NCBI GenBank assembly: GCA_016294165.1
Contig: JAEDCM010000001.1
Coordinates: forward strand, 36,098 to 100,097
DNA: 64,000 bases
Direction: 5' to 3'
Source: Anaeroplasmataceae bacterium
GTDB lineage: Bacteria; Bacillota_I; Bacilli_A; Acholeplasmatales; JAEDCM01
Part shown: positions 40,048 to 49,805 of the stretch, in pieces
Position numbering within the stretch: position 1 is the stretch's first letter
How the letters are laid out: the number at the start of each line of letters is the position of its first letter
The notes under the pieces: generated by a model
Databases searched by the model: none
What the model saw: the letters and a program-made list of their open reading frames with translations, nothing else
Told to the model about the DNA's origin: nothing
Made by a program: the position numbers and the translations under genes

Positions 40048-41140
40048 TGTCTTCACCTACAAAAATCATAAATATTTCATTTCCAAGCAATAAGCCTTTT
40101 TTAGTAAAGGATAAATTTCCATCATATTTTAAGTAGCCTTCATCAATATATTTTTTTAGATTAAACATCTCAATGGCGTTAATTTGATATTTTTCATTGA
40201 TTTTTTTAATATTTACCCCATCAATCATTCTTAATCCTAGCATAAATTCTTCTTTGATTTTATCTAATTTGCTTAAGCGTATTTCATCAAGCCTAAAATT
40301 TTTCATATATTCGTCATATAAATAGTTATTTTCATATCTAATGCCATCTAAATAGCCACATGCACCCATTCCAACACCGATATACTCCTTATTTTCCCAG
40401 TATATTTTATTATGAATCGATTCCTTATCTTTAGAGAAATTACTGATTTCATAATGTTTATAGCCATGTTTTTTTAAATCATCAATGATATATTCATACA
40501 TATTTGCTTCTTCGCTATTATCCACTAATTCTAGCTTGTTTTTTAAATATTGATGATAGAAAACGGTTTTTTCTTCTAAAATTAAGGAATAATAACTTAA
40601 ATGCGGAATGTCTAGATGATAAAATTGATCTAAATCATATTTAATCTCCTCAATTTTTTGATAAGGTAAGGCAAACATCAAATCAATATTGATATTATTG
40701 ATATTGTGCTTTTTTAAATTATTTATACATTCATATACCATTTCATTTGTATGCTTTCTTCCTAAAAGCTTTAATTTATCCTCATTGAAGGTTTGAACGC
40801 CAAGGCTTACGCGATTAACATTATATTTTTTTAGAATTTTAATTTTTTCTTCTGTTAAACTTTCTGGATTAGCCTCAAAGTTAAATTCCTTGATATTTTT
40901 AAAGCATTTTAGTTCATTAAAAAGTAATTCAAGCTCTTCTTCATTTAAAATTGAAGGAGTTCCGCCACCAATATAAATGGTTTTAACCTCATTAAAGTAT
41001 TTTTCATAGCTTTTAAACTCCAAAATCAAGCGATTTAGGTAGTTTTTAATCATTTCTGTATTCTTACTAACTCTTTTTTTAAAGTCGCAATAATAGCAAA
41101 TATTTTGACAAAATGGAATGTGTATATATAATCCAATCAT
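40040..41140 (-). CDS. hemW: Radical SAM heme chaperone HemW
   Basis: A 366-residue radical SAM protein, formerly annotated as oxygen-independent coproporphyrinogen oxidase. The cluster motif is C-QNI-C-YY-C within the first 25 residues, followed by GGGTPS, and the HemW-type HNKIYWENKEYIGVG segment. The start at 41140 (MIGLYIHIPFC) is the usual family start and follows GGTGATACC; an ATG at 41158 lacks a ribosome binding site. It leads hemW-xer-deoB with overlapping ends. Confidence 0.88.
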   Translation of the reverse strand: MIGLYIHIPFCQNICYYCDFKKRVSKNTEMIKNYLNRLILEFKSYEKYFNEVKTIYIGGGTPSILNEEELELLFNELKCFKNIKEFNFEANPESLTEEKIKILKKYNVNRVSLGVQTFNEDKLKLLGRKHTNEMVYECINNLKKHNINNINIDLMFALPYQKIEEIKYDLDQFYHLDIPHLSYYSLILEEKTVFYHQYLKNKLELVDNSEEANMYEYIIDDLKKHGYKHYEISNFSKDKESIHNKIYWENKEYIGVGMGACGYLDGIRYENNYLYDEYMKNFRLDEIRLSKLDKIKEEFMLGLRMIDGVNIKKINEKYQINAIEMFNLKKYIDEGYLKYDGNLSFTKKGLLLGNEIFMIFVGEDNG

Positions 41141-41259
41141 TGGTATCACCAATTCCATTATAGATTATGTAAACCATTTTTACAATAAAAAATCTTTTTA
41201 AAAATCATTTATTGTTTTTTATACAATAATTATAGTAAAATATTAATGAGGTGATATTT

Positions 41260-42495
41260 ATGACAGATTTAATTGATGAGGCTAAGCGATGTTTACAGTG
41301 TAAAAATCCTCAATGCATGAAGGGGTGTCCGGTTTCAACTCCTATACCAGAAATCATTAAACTTTTTTTAGAAAATGATATAGATTTAGCCGGGAAAAAA
41401 CTATTTAGAAATAATCCATTAAGCGTTGTTTGTTCGCTTATTTGTCCCCATGAGAAAAACTGTATGGGACATTGTATTTTAAATAAAAAAAGTGCGCCAG
41501 TTAAGTTTCATGAAATTGAGCACTACATTTCTTCTTTCTTTTTAGATAAATCCAAATTTTATACTCTTGAAAATCGAAAATATAATGTGGGTATTATTGG
41601 GGCTGGGCCTGCAGGTATCAGCTTAGCAATTATTTTATCTTATAAAGGATTTAAGGTATCATTAATTGATTCAAAGGAGAAAATTGGTGGAGTATTAAGG
41701 TATGGTATTCCTAGCTTTAGACTTCCAAAGACCATTTTGGATAAGATTTTAAATGCGATGACTCAACTAGGAATTAAGTTTAGACCAAATACATTAATTG
41801 GTACTTCTATTACTTTAGATGATATGTTTAATGATGGATATGATGCAATTTTTATTGGAACAGGTGTTTGGAAACCAAACCGAATTCATATTCCAGGTGA
41901 ATCATTAGGTAATGCACATTTTGCGATTGATTATTTAAAGAGTCCAGACAGCTATATTTTAGGTAATCGTGTCGTAATTATTGGAGCAGGTAATGTTGCA
42001 ATGGATGTAGCTCGTACCATTTTAAGAAATACCCATGCGGCGGTGGATATTATCTTCAATCGTGGAGAAAATGATGTTACATGTGACCGCATTGAGCTTA
42101 AAATGTCATTGATTGATGGTGCGAAAATGCATTATTATTTGAATACAGTACAGATTTTAGAAGATGGTATTATCGTTGAGGAAGTTATAATGGAAGAAAA
42201 TGATGGTGAAATTACTTATCGAAATGATCCAGATTCAAGGTTTAAAATTGATGCAGACAGTGTTATTATCGCTATCGGTCAAGGACCATTATCAAATATT
42301 GTTAAATCTACAAAGGATTTAGAGGCTACTAATCGTGGTTTAATTGCTACAACAAATCACGGTGTTACATCTAAAAAAGGTGTTTTTGCTGGTGGAGATG
42401 TTGTTACAGGGGCTAAAACTGTTGTTGAGGCGGTGGCCTATACAAAGATTGTTGCCGATGAAATCGAAAAATATTGTCATTCATTAGATAAATAA
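41260..42495 (+). CDS. FAD-dependent NAD(P)H oxidoreductase, GltD-like
   Basis: A 411-residue iron-sulfur flavoprotein resembling the small subunit of glutamate synthase and its relatives. N-terminal Cys clusters (CLQCKNPQCMKGCP and CSLICPHEKNCMGHC) bind [4Fe-4S]. Two Rossmann loops follow: GIIGAGPAGISLA (FAD, about 113-125) and VIIGAGNVAMDVART (NADPH, about 240). The partner GltB is absent here, so it may be a stand-alone NADPH-dependent electron-transfer protein. ATG at 41260 follows GAGGTGAT; TTGTTT-N18-TAAAAT upstream (41212-41241) is a probable promoter. Confidence 0.85.
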   Translation: MTDLIDEAKRCLQCKNPQCMKGCPVSTPIPEIIKLFLENDIDLAGKKLFRNNPLSVVCSLICPHEKNCMGHCILNKKSAPVKFHEIEHYISSFFLDKSKFYTLENRKYNVGIIGAGPAGISLAIILSYKGFKVSLIDSKEKIGGVLRYGIPSFRLPKTILDKILNAMTQLGIKFRPNTLIGTSITLDDMFNDGYDAIFIGTGVWKPNRIHIPGESLGNAHFAIDYLKSPDSYILGNRVVIIGAGNVAMDVARTILRNTHAAVDIIFNRGENDVTCDRIELKMSLIDGAKMHYYLNTVQILEDGIIVEEVIMEENDGEITYRNDPDSRFKIDADSVIIAIGQGPLSNIVKSTKDLEATNRGLIATTNHGVTSKKGVFAGGDVVTGAKTVVEAVAYTKIVADEIEKYCHSLDK

Positions 42496-42498
42496 AAT

Positions 42499-42527
42499 AC
42501 TTTAAGCTTCGGCTTAAAGTTTTTTTT
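42499..42527 (+). terminator. Rho-independent terminator
   Basis: ACTTTAAGC/GCTTAAAGT with a TTCG tetraloop and an eight-T run. Confidence 0.92.
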
Positions 42528-42783
42528 ATTTATTTTTAAACAAAATATTACATTCTTTTTATTAAAATGAATACGTTTATTTAAGTTTTCTTTTAGTTTT
42601 TTTGTTTTAATCGCTTATTTTTCAAATATTATCATATTTATCCAATGAATAAAAAATCATTTTATGATAAATCGTGCTTTAAATTCAAAACTAAACATAA
42701 AATAACACCTTTATTTTTTGAAAATGAAGGTGTTTTTTATAAAATATGTGTTAATTTTTAAAAAATACAAATTTTGAATGATT
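42528..42783. other. Gene-free AT-rich gap with an orphan hairpin
   Basis: No ORF is seen. A terminator-like hairpin AACACCTT/AAGGTGTT (42704-42734) followed by TTTT has no gene directly upstream on the plus strand, so it could end an unseen transcript or be a relic. Confidence 0.4.
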
Positions 42784-42819
42784 AATAAAAAAAAATAACG
42801 GCTGCTAAACCGTTATTTT
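42784..42819 (-). terminator. Terminator of lepA
   Basis: On the minus strand AAAATAACGG/CCGTTATTTT followed by a T run; the stem overlaps the lepA stop. Confidence 0.85.
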
Positions 42820-44639
42820 GAATCTTCATTGGAAAGGATAGCCATGAATGCTTCTTGCGGAACTTCAACAGATCCAACAGCCTTCATACGTTTCTTTCCT
42901 TCTTTTTGTTTTTCAAGAAGTTTTTTCTTTCTTGAAACGTCTCCACCATAGCATTTTGCTAATACGTTTTTACGCATTGCTTTGATATCGCTTCTAGCGA
43001 TTACTTTATTATTAACAACCGCTTGAACCGGAACCTCAAACATTTGTCTTGGAATTAAGTCTTTCAATTTTTCAGTGATGATTTTACCGCGATTATATGC
43101 AAAATCACGATGAACAATGGTACTTAAGGCATCAACAACCTCACCATTAAGCATTATTTCCATTTTAACAAGCTTTGATTCTTTATATTCGCTCATCTCA
43201 TAATCAAATGATGCATAACCCTTAGTTCCGGATTTTAATTTATCAAAGAAATCATAAATTATTTCTGATAGCGGCATTTCATAGTGTAAATTAACACGAT
43301 TTGAATCAATATATTCCATATTTAAGAAAATTCCGCGTTTTCTTTGACATAAATCCATGATAGATCCTACATATTCATCAGGAGTCATTATACTAGCTTT
43401 TACATATGGCTCTTCAATTCTTTGAATTTGTTGGACAGGTGGTAATCCACTAGGATTATCAATGACAATCATTGTGCGATCAGTTAAATAAACATGATAA
43501 ACAACTGATGGAGCAGTCGCAATTAAATCAATTTTGAACTCTCTTTCAATTCTTTCTTGGATAATTTCCATGTGAAGTAATCCTAAGAATCCTGTTCTAA
43601 ATCCAAAGCCTAGGGCTTGTGATGTTTCGGGCTCATATAATAATGATGCATCATTTAACTTTAATTTATCTAAGGCATCCTTTAAATCGTTATATTTTGC
43701 GGAATCAATTGGATATAAACCACAATATACCATCGGATTTAAGACACGATATCCAGGAAGTGGTTCTAAAGCTCCTTTACTAGCCAATGTGATGGTATCT
43801 CCAACACGAATATGGTTAATATCCTTGATTGATGCAGTGATAAATCCAACATCTCCAGGTCCTAGATAATCTCTTTTTTCTTCTTTTGGGGTATGAACTC
43901 CGACCTCAATGACCTCATAGACGGCATTTGTAGCCATCATTTTAATGACATCACCCTTTTTAATCGTTCCATTTACGACACGAATTAAAGGAATTACACC
44001 ACGATAAGCATCAAAGGCTGAGTCAAAAATTAAGGCTTGTAGTGGCTCTTTGGCATCACCCTGTGGTGAAGGAACATATTTTACAACCTGTTCTAAGATT
44101 TCTTTAATTCCAATTCCAGCTTTAGCACTTGCTAAAACAGCTTCATCGGCAGGTAAGCCAATTACATCCTCAATTTCTTTTTTACAACGGTCAGGATCTG
44201 CACTTGGTAAATCAATTTTATTGATCAGTGGTAGGATTTCAAGGTTATTATCGAGAGCAAGATAGACATTGGCTAGGGTTTGAGCTTCAATTCCTTGAGC
44301 CGCATCCACAACTAAAATTGCTCCTTCACAAGCAGCTAGGCTTCTGCTTACCTCATAAGTGAAGTCGACATGACCCGGGGTATCAATTAAATGCATAATG
44401 TAGGTATTTCCATCATCAGCTTGGTAGTTTAATTCTACCGCATTTAGTTTGATAGTAATTCCTCTTTCTCTTTCTAAATCCATACTATCTAGCAATTGAT
44501 CCTTCATTTCACGTTTTTCAAGAGCATTTGTTAGCTCTAAAATACGATCCGCTAAGGTTGATTTTCCATGATCGATATGCGCAATAATGGAAAAATTTCT
44601 TATGTACTTTTGGCGATTGTTTATTTTGTTATAATCCAT
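42813..44639 (-). CDS. lepA: Elongation factor 4 (LepA)
   Basis: A translational GTPase of 608 residues that acts on stalled ribosomes. G motifs are AHIDHGKSTL, DTPGHVDFTYE and NKIDLPSADP. Domain II, III and V are present, followed by the LepA-specific C-terminal domain (KAMRKNVLAKCYGGDVSRKKK). The second of two adjacent ATGs (44639) gives better spacing from GGAGTG than the first (44642). Confidence 0.96.
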   Translation of the reverse strand: MDYNKINNRQKYIRNFSIIAHIDHGKSTLADRILELTNALEKREMKDQLLDSMDLERERGITIKLNAVELNYQADDGNTYIMHLIDTPGHVDFTYEVSRSLAACEGAILVVDAAQGIEAQTLANVYLALDNNLEILPLINKIDLPSADPDRCKKEIEDVIGLPADEAVLASAKAGIGIKEILEQVVKYVPSPQGDAKEPLQALIFDSAFDAYRGVIPLIRVVNGTIKKGDVIKMMATNAVYEVIEVGVHTPKEEKRDYLGPGDVGFITASIKDINHIRVGDTITLASKGALEPLPGYRVLNPMVYCGLYPIDSAKYNDLKDALDKLKLNDASLLYEPETSQALGFGFRTGFLGLLHMEIIQERIEREFKIDLIATAPSVVYHVYLTDRTMIVIDNPSGLPPVQQIQRIEEPYVKASIMTPDEYVGSIMDLCQRKRGIFLNMEYIDSNRVNLHYEMPLSEIIYDFFDKLKSGTKGYASFDYEMSEYKESKLVKMEIMLNGEVVDALSTIVHRDFAYNRGKIITEKLKDLIPRQMFEVPVQAVVNNKVIARSDIKAMRKNVLAKCYGGDVSRKKKLLEKQKEGKKRMKAVGSVEVPQEAFMAILSNEDSK

Positions 44640-44725
44640 CATTACACACTCCATTTCTTGATTATTTTATCTTATATTTCATAGAAATACAAGATATTTT
44701 TATTTATAGAGTCGAGATTTAATTT

Positions 44726-44747
44726 AAAAAGGACCTCGAAGGTCCTT
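44726..44747 (-). terminator. Terminator of rnpB
   Basis: On the minus strand AAGGACCT/AGGTCCTT hairpin followed by TTTTT. Confidence 0.85.
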
Positions 44748-44754
44748 ATTAATT

Positions 44755-45104
44755 ATGAAATATTCTATAAGCCATGTTTTGTTCCCGCTATAAAGCGTTC
44801 GGTAATCATTTATCTACAGATATTTTCTGTCCTTCCTTCCGTTAAATTCCTTCAGGAAGACTCCCCTACCATAATTTGGGTTTCTAGCTTGCAGGGTTTA
44901 CCGCGTTTCACCCTTTTATTTCTAAAAGATTCGTCTCTGTGGCACTTTATGCTTATTTACCATATCTAAAGACTTAGGTAAATAAATCGCCGTCAATTAA
45001 GCCCTAAGTTACTTTCTCCTTAGGTACAAACACTACATCCATCTCAGGATGTGCTAGCATGGACTTTCCTAACCTTTAAAGGCTCGATTACCCGAATATT
45101 TCAT
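44755..45104 (-). ncRNA. rnpB: RNase P RNA, bacterial type B
   Basis: The catalytic RNA of RNase P, which trims the 5' leader from tRNAs. The ends pair as helix P1 (ATGAAATATTC with GAATATTTCAT, 45104-45094 and 44765-44755). The hallmark 5' core AGGAAAGTCCATGCTAGCAC (minus strand, near 45070-45050) is followed by ACCCTGCAAGCTAGAAACCC-like core, GGTAGGGGAGTC and the 3' conserved ACAGAAA region. It has its own promoter and terminator. About 350 bases. Confidence 0.93.
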
Positions 45105-45108
45105 AGAA

Positions 45109-45137
45109 ATTATAAGTTATTGTTAAGTATTTGTCAA
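45109..45137 (-). promoter_or_regulatory. Consensus sigma-A promoter of rnpB
   Basis: Perfect TTGACA (45137 down to 45132), 17-base spacer, perfect TATAAT (45114 down to 45109). The -35 box lies on the stop codon of the M6 peptidase gene. Confidence 0.9.
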
Positions 45138-46516
45138 TTAAAAATGACTTCAATTGTAGCTGTATCTCCTAAATCTATGACTTTAATTGTAAAATCAATA
45201 TTTTTATCGATAAATTGATCTGTGCTTATATTAGTTGGATTAAAAGTACTTCCTTTAGGAAAAATACAATTATTATGGGCACTTCCACCATTCATGATTG
45301 ATTTTGTAAAAAATTCAGAAGGTTTCTTATATTCAATTAATTGTAACATTCCATAGGTTGTATCAGAATTATCATAATCAAAGACATTTGGATAGGTTCC
45401 AATAAAGGAATTTTTACCGGTATAAGTGGCATTTACGTGATAAATTCTTATTCCAGAGGTATTTATATAATCATTTTTTAGAATTCCGCCATCGCTTCCA
45501 TTGTAGTAATCCACAATGAAATATTCATCTAAGATATCTCCATTATAGTTAGGATTAATGATTAACATATCCCCATTTTTACTGAATTTATTTAAATAAA
45601 CGGTATGACTTCCACCAGTTATGACGGTTGGTGTAGTCCATCCATAGAGCATTTTGGTAAATGGATTATGATCTCCTTCTGTTTCATCCATCAAATCAAA
45701 TCCACCAACTCCCCATTTGGTTCCAACACTCTCATTATAATCATAATAATCATCTGCCCCCATTAAGTGACCGGTTTCATGAATAAAGGTATAAGCATTT
45801 ATACTATTAGCAAATAAGCTTTGATCATACATAAAATGTGAACTAGCCCAGACAAATCCATTGGATTTAATTCCATCAAACTTTAAATTGCTTAAGGTAT
45901 AATCCTGATATGCCCACCAAACATCACTTGAAGTGTCATATTTTTTCGGATAGATCAAATATATGGCATCAATATAACCATCATTATTAGCATCATAATT
46001 TTTATAATTGATAATATCATCATAATTATCTAAAGCGTCTAAAACAAGTCTTTCAACGTCGCTTTGATCGGTAATATTTGTTGTTTTTTTCGGCGAATGG
46101 TAACATTCTAATACCTCACCAGTAATATTAAGATTATTATAGCTTGATTCTTTGTAAAAACTTGATAATGAATAATTACTTCCATTATTAAAAAAAGCTT
46201 TATTCAAATCAATAATGCTTTGACTATCAAAGCTATAATCGATAAAATCAACCGGAATTACTAATACTTTTACATCACCTGTTGATGGCATGATTCCATT
46301 TACTGGATAAAAATCTTCATATTTGGATAGATTTGTAGGTTTAAACATCAAAACCTCACTTCCATCCGAATTAGTAATTGGTTGATATTTAGTAGTTGTA
46401 TATGTTGGTTTATTTTCCATATCTGATAATAATGCAGATAAACTATTACTAAAATCACAAGAGGCAAGAAAAACTATTAAAGTGATAGAAACAATTAAAA
46501 TTGTAAATTTTTTCAT
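45134..46516 (-). CDS. M6-like secreted metalloprotease lipoprotein
   Basis: A 460-residue surface lipoprotein: signal peptide with lipobox FLASC (Cys20), then a zinc protease domain of the M6 (immune inhibitor A) type. The catalytic HExxH is FIHETGHLMG (His246, Glu247, His250), with the downstream ADDYYDY typical of M6. YDANNDGYID (174-183) resembles a calcium-binding loop. It would cut proteins outside the cell, possibly host or matrix proteins. It is a single gene followed directly by the rnpB promoter. Confidence 0.85.
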   Translation of the reverse strand: MKKFTILIVSITLIVFLASCDFSNSLSALLSDMENKPTYTTTKYQPITNSDGSEVLMFKPTNLSKYEDFYPVNGIMPSTGDVKVLVIPVDFIDYSFDSQSIIDLNKAFFNNGSNYSLSSFYKESSYNNLNITGEVLECYHSPKKTTNITDQSDVERLVLDALDNYDDIINYKNYDANNDGYIDAIYLIYPKKYDTSSDVWWAYQDYTLSNLKFDGIKSNGFVWASSHFMYDQSLFANSINAYTFIHETGHLMGADDYYDYNESVGTKWGVGGFDLMDETEGDHNPFTKMLYGWTTPTVITGGSHTVYLNKFSKNGDMLIINPNYNGDILDEYFIVDYYNGSDGGILKNDYINTSGIRIYHVNATYTGKNSFIGTYPNVFDYDNSDTTYGMLQLIEYKKPSEFFTKSIMNGGSAHNNCIFPKGSTFNPTNISTDQFIDKNIDFTIKVIDLGDTATIEVIFN

Positions 46517-46563
46517 ATAATCACCTCAATAATATTATATAACTTTTTTGAATTTTTTCAACA

Positions 46564-46669
46564 CGACATTTATCTAGTTTTTTTTACTATTTTTGACAAA
46601 AAAATATTAAAACATTTATTTTTTATTATTATTTTATCTAGTTTTTGAAACTAAATAAAACATATGTTG
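46564..46669. mobile_element. MITE-like element B with imperfect terminal inverted repeats
   Basis: A 106-base AT-rich element related to the one at 21449-21539. Left end CGACATTTATCTAGTTTT (46564-46581); right end AAACTAAATAAAACATATGTTG (46648-46669), whose complement closely matches the left end of element A (CAACATATGTTTTATTTAGT versus CGACATATGTTTTATCTAGT). An internal stem TTTTATCTAGTTT/AAACTAAATAAAA is nearly perfect. It encodes nothing. Confidence 0.55.
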
Positions 46670-46687
46670 GAGCAACTTAATATTTCA

Positions 46688-46722
46688 TAAAAAAATACCT
46701 TCAAAAAGGCTTGAAGGTATTT
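46688..46722 (-). terminator. Terminator of pnp
   Basis: On the minus strand AAATACCTTCAA/TTGAAGGTATTT followed by a T run. Confidence 0.9.
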
Positions 46723-46729
46723 AAATAAC

Positions 46730-48883
46730 TTATTTAGTTTCTTCTTTTGCATCAAGGGCTAATGCATCTTTTCTAGAGAAATCGATACGTCCTTTTTCAT
46801 CGATATTGATGCATTTAACAAGGATTTGATCACCAATTGAAACAACTGATTCAACTTTATCAACTCTTTCTTTTGCAAGCTTAGAAATATGAACTAATCC
46901 TTCACATCCTGGCCAAATCTCCACAAAACATCCAAATTTTTCAATACGAACAACTTTTGCTTCATAGATTTGTCCTAAAACGGCTTCTCTTGTAAGGTTA
47001 ACAATCATACCCATTGCTTTATCGATGGCTTTTTGATCAGAGTGCATAATAAATACTCGACCATCTTGTTCAATATCAATTTTAACATTATCGCATTGTT
47101 CAATGATTTCAGTGATAACCTTTCCACCTGCACCGATAACATCGCGGATTTTTTCTGGTTTAATATGAATCAATTTAACCTTTGGTGCATATGGGCTTAA
47201 TTCTTTACGGCATTCAGAAATTGTTGACATCATATGATCTAGGATTTCTAAACGACCTTTTTTCGCTTGACATAAGGCTTCCCATAAGATATTTTCATCA
47301 ATACTATCAATTTTAATATCCATTTGTAGAGCAGTAATACCATCTTTTGTACCAGCAACTTTAAAATCCATATCTCCTAAATGATCTTCCATACCTTGAA
47401 TATCAGTTAAGATTGTATAATCCTTACCTTCTTTAATTAATCCCATAGCAATACCAGCAACTGGAGCTTTTAAAGGTACACCAGCAGCCATTAAACTCAT
47501 TGTACCAGCACAAATACTAGCTTGTGATGAAGAACCATTAGATTCTAAAATTTCTGATACTACACGAATTGTATATGGGAATTCATCTTCACTTGGAATT
47601 ACTTGAAGAATTGCTCTTTCTCCTAAGGCTCCATGTCCAATTTCACGACGTCCAGGTGCTCCATATCTTCCAGTTTCACCAACTGAGAAAGCAGGGAAGT
47701 TATAGTGTAGCATAAAGCGTTTATTGTCTTCTTCACCTAAACCATCGATGATTTGATGTTCACCTAATGATCCTAGAGTTGTAACTGATAAGCTTTGAGT
47801 TTGACCACGAGTAAATAATGCTGAACCATGTGTACGTGGTAATACATCTACTCTTGATGATAGTGGTCTAATTTCATCTAGTTTTCTTCCATCAGGACGA
47901 ACCTTATCAACAGTTACTAAACGTCTAAATTCATCGTTTAAAATCTTTTCTAAAGTATATTTTACACTATGCATGTATAATTGATTTGCTTCTTCATCGA
48001 TTACTGTTAATCCACCAACCTCTTTAGTGAATACATTTTTGGCAAAATGCTCTTCAGTTTCTTCATTGATTGCATCAATTGCAGCATATCTTTCAAGCTT
48101 ATCTTCGATAACTAAAGCTTTGCAAATACGTTCTTTAGCATATTCGTTAACTTGCTTTTCAACTTCTTTATCTACTTCAAATAAAGAAACTTCCATTTTA
48201 GGTTTTCCAACCTCTTTTGTGATCATTTCTTGGAAGGCGATCAATTTTTTGATTTCTGCATGTCCAAACATAATAGCATCAAGCATTGATCTTTCATCAA
48301 CTTGTTTAGCACCTGCTTCAATCATATTAACAGCATCCTTATTTCCGGCAACTGTTAAGTTAATATCAGATATTTCTAATTGTTCTGGTGTTGGATTGAT
48401 GATAAATTCTCCATTTATTCTACCGACAACAACTCCAGCGATTGGCCCTAAAAATGGAATATCAGAAATCATTAATGCTAATGATGATCCGAACATTGCG
48501 GCCATAGCAGTACTGCATTCAGGATCGCTTGACATAACTGTATTAACGATTTGAACCTCATTTCTAAATCCCTCAGGGAATAAAGGTCTAATAGGTCTAT
48601 CAATAACGCGACTAGTTAATGTTTCATGTTCACTAGGACGTCCTTCTCTTTTTAAGAATCCACCAGGAATTTTACCTGCAGCGTATAATTTTTCTTGATA
48701 AATTACCATTAATGGGAAAAAATCTAAGGCAGATGGTTTATTTACGCTTACAGCTGTTGAGAATACACTAGAATCACCATATGTAATCATTACAGCTCCA
48801 TTTGCTTGTTTACCCATTTCTCCGATTTCTACAACTAGCTTCTTTCCAGCCCAGTCGTATTCAAATGTTTTCTTTAAACTCAT
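46730..48883 (-). CDS. pnp: Polynucleotide phosphorylase
   Basis: A 717-residue 3'-5' phosphorolytic exoribonuclease of the RNA degradation machinery. It has two RNase PH domains (1-215, 310-545) around a helical linker, then a KH domain with IGAGGKVI (about 570) and an S1 domain (YEAKVVRIEKFGCFVEI, about 625-695). RPSEHETLTSRVIDRPIRPLFP and the GRREIGHGALGERA loop are characteristic. It lies downstream of rpsO, the widely conserved rpsO-pnp order. Confidence 0.96.
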   Translation of the reverse strand: MSLKKTFEYDWAGKKLVVEIGEMGKQANGAVMITYGDSSVFSTAVSVNKPSALDFFPLMVIYQEKLYAAGKIPGGFLKREGRPSEHETLTSRVIDRPIRPLFPEGFRNEVQIVNTVMSSDPECSTAMAAMFGSSLALMISDIPFLGPIAGVVVGRINGEFIINPTPEQLEISDINLTVAGNKDAVNMIEAGAKQVDERSMLDAIMFGHAEIKKLIAFQEMITKEVGKPKMEVSLFEVDKEVEKQVNEYAKERICKALVIEDKLERYAAIDAINEETEEHFAKNVFTKEVGGLTVIDEEANQLYMHSVKYTLEKILNDEFRRLVTVDKVRPDGRKLDEIRPLSSRVDVLPRTHGSALFTRGQTQSLSVTTLGSLGEHQIIDGLGEEDNKRFMLHYNFPAFSVGETGRYGAPGRREIGHGALGERAILQVIPSEDEFPYTIRVVSEILESNGSSSQASICAGTMSLMAAGVPLKAPVAGIAMGLIKEGKDYTILTDIQGMEDHLGDMDFKVAGTKDGITALQMDIKIDSIDENILWEALCQAKKGRLEILDHMMSTISECRKELSPYAPKVKLIHIKPEKIRDVIGAGGKVITEIIEQCDNVKIDIEQDGRVFIMHSDQKAIDKAMGMIVNLTREAVLGQIYEAKVVRIEKFGCFVEIWPGCEGLVHISKLAKERVDKVESVVSIGDQILVKCINIDEKGRIDFSRKDALALDAKEETK

Positions 48884-49049
48884 AATATAAATACTCCTTC
48901 ATTTTATATTTCTCTTAATTCACTCTAACCTTTTATATCATATCATATTATTTATGTTTTTTATAGTAAAATTTTTTTTTTTTGTAAAAACTTTATATTT
49001 TTAATATAATTACTAATTTAATTTAACGATTTCATCACAAAAACTATAT

Positions 49050-49083
49050 AAAAAAAATCAGTCTTGCAAAATGCAAAACTGAT
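49050..49083 (-). terminator. Terminator of rpsO
   Basis: On the minus strand ATCAGT..TTGCA/TGCAA..ACTGAT hairpin followed by a T run. Confidence 0.8.
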
Positions 49084-49091
49084 AATTTTAA

Positions 49092-49361
49092 TTAACGACG
49101 TAATCCTAATTTAGCAATTAATGCTCTATAACGGTTAATATCTTTGTTCTTTAAATATGCTAATAAGCTACGACGTTGTCCAACCTTCATGTGTAATCCT
49201 CTTTTTGAGTGGAAATCATGAATGTGTACTTGTAAGTGAGCATTTAATTGTTCAATTTCTTTTGAAAGAATAGCGATTTGAACTTCTGCACTTCCTGTGT
49301 CTCCAGCTTTTGTTGCATATTCAGCAACGATTTGTTGTTTTACTTCTTTTGATAATGCCAT
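49092..49361 (-). CDS. rpsO: 30S ribosomal protein S15
   Basis: An 89-residue S15 that binds 16S rRNA early in 30S assembly. Typical segments are GDTGSAEVQIAILS, LQVHIHDFHSKRGL and the RRSLLAYLKNKD C-terminal region. GAAAAAGGAG precedes the ATG. A promoter and a 75-base leader with a TAACG/CGTTA stem lie upstream, a likely place for S15 autoregulation. Confidence 0.96.
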   Translation of the reverse strand: MALSKEVKQQIVAEYATKAGDTGSAEVQIAILSKEIEQLNAHLQVHIHDFHSKRGLHMKVGQRRSLLAYLKNKDINRYRALIAKLGLRR

Positions 49362-49445
49362 TTTATTTTCTCCTTTTTCTAAATAGTCGCATAAATCTTA
49401 GAATAACGTTGGAGTATCGTTAATCGAAGAAATAAGCCATATATA

Positions 49446-49474
49446 ATTTTAAACTAAAAGAATCTTTTTGTAAA
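49446..49474 (-). promoter_or_regulatory. rpsO promoter
   Basis: On the minus strand TTTACA (49474 down to 49469), exact 17-base spacer, TAAAAT (49451 down to 49446). Confidence 0.65.
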
Positions 49475-49481
49475 GACTTTT

Positions 49482-49805
49482 TTATATTTTTTTGTAATCT
49501 AGGACATCTAAGATAAAAATTGTTCCTCCACCAATGGTAACCTCCATCGGATTACCAGAAAACATTCCAAATTCTGATGTCATTGCATCAGAGACAATCT
49601 TCTTACGCGATTTAGAATTTTCTTGAATAATATTAAGCGCTTTTTCAACAATATCATCAGCTACACCAATTAATAATGTCGTATTACCGGTTTTTAAAAA
49701 ACCGCCTGTTGACGCAATTTTTGTGACTTGAATTTTTTCTTTTACAAGAGATTTCATCACTTTTTGTGCATCATCATTGTTAATCATTGCTAGTAATAAT
49801 TTCAT
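49482..49805 (-). CDS. darA: Cyclic-di-AMP receptor DarA (PstA)
   Basis: A 107-residue PII-like signal protein. MKLLLAMINNDDAQKVMKSL, ASTGGFLKTGNTTLLIG and the flexible B/T-loop region match the DarA/PstA family, which binds cyclic-di-AMP as a trimer; its downstream targets are not known. It overlaps ribF by four bases, ending the mutS2-truB-ribF-darA series. Confidence 0.9.
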   Translation of the reverse strand: MKLLLAMINNDDAQKVMKSLVKEKIQVTKIASTGGFLKTGNTTLLIGVADDIVEKALNIIQENSKSRKKIVSDAMTSEFGMFSGNPMEVTIGGGTIFILDVLDYKKI

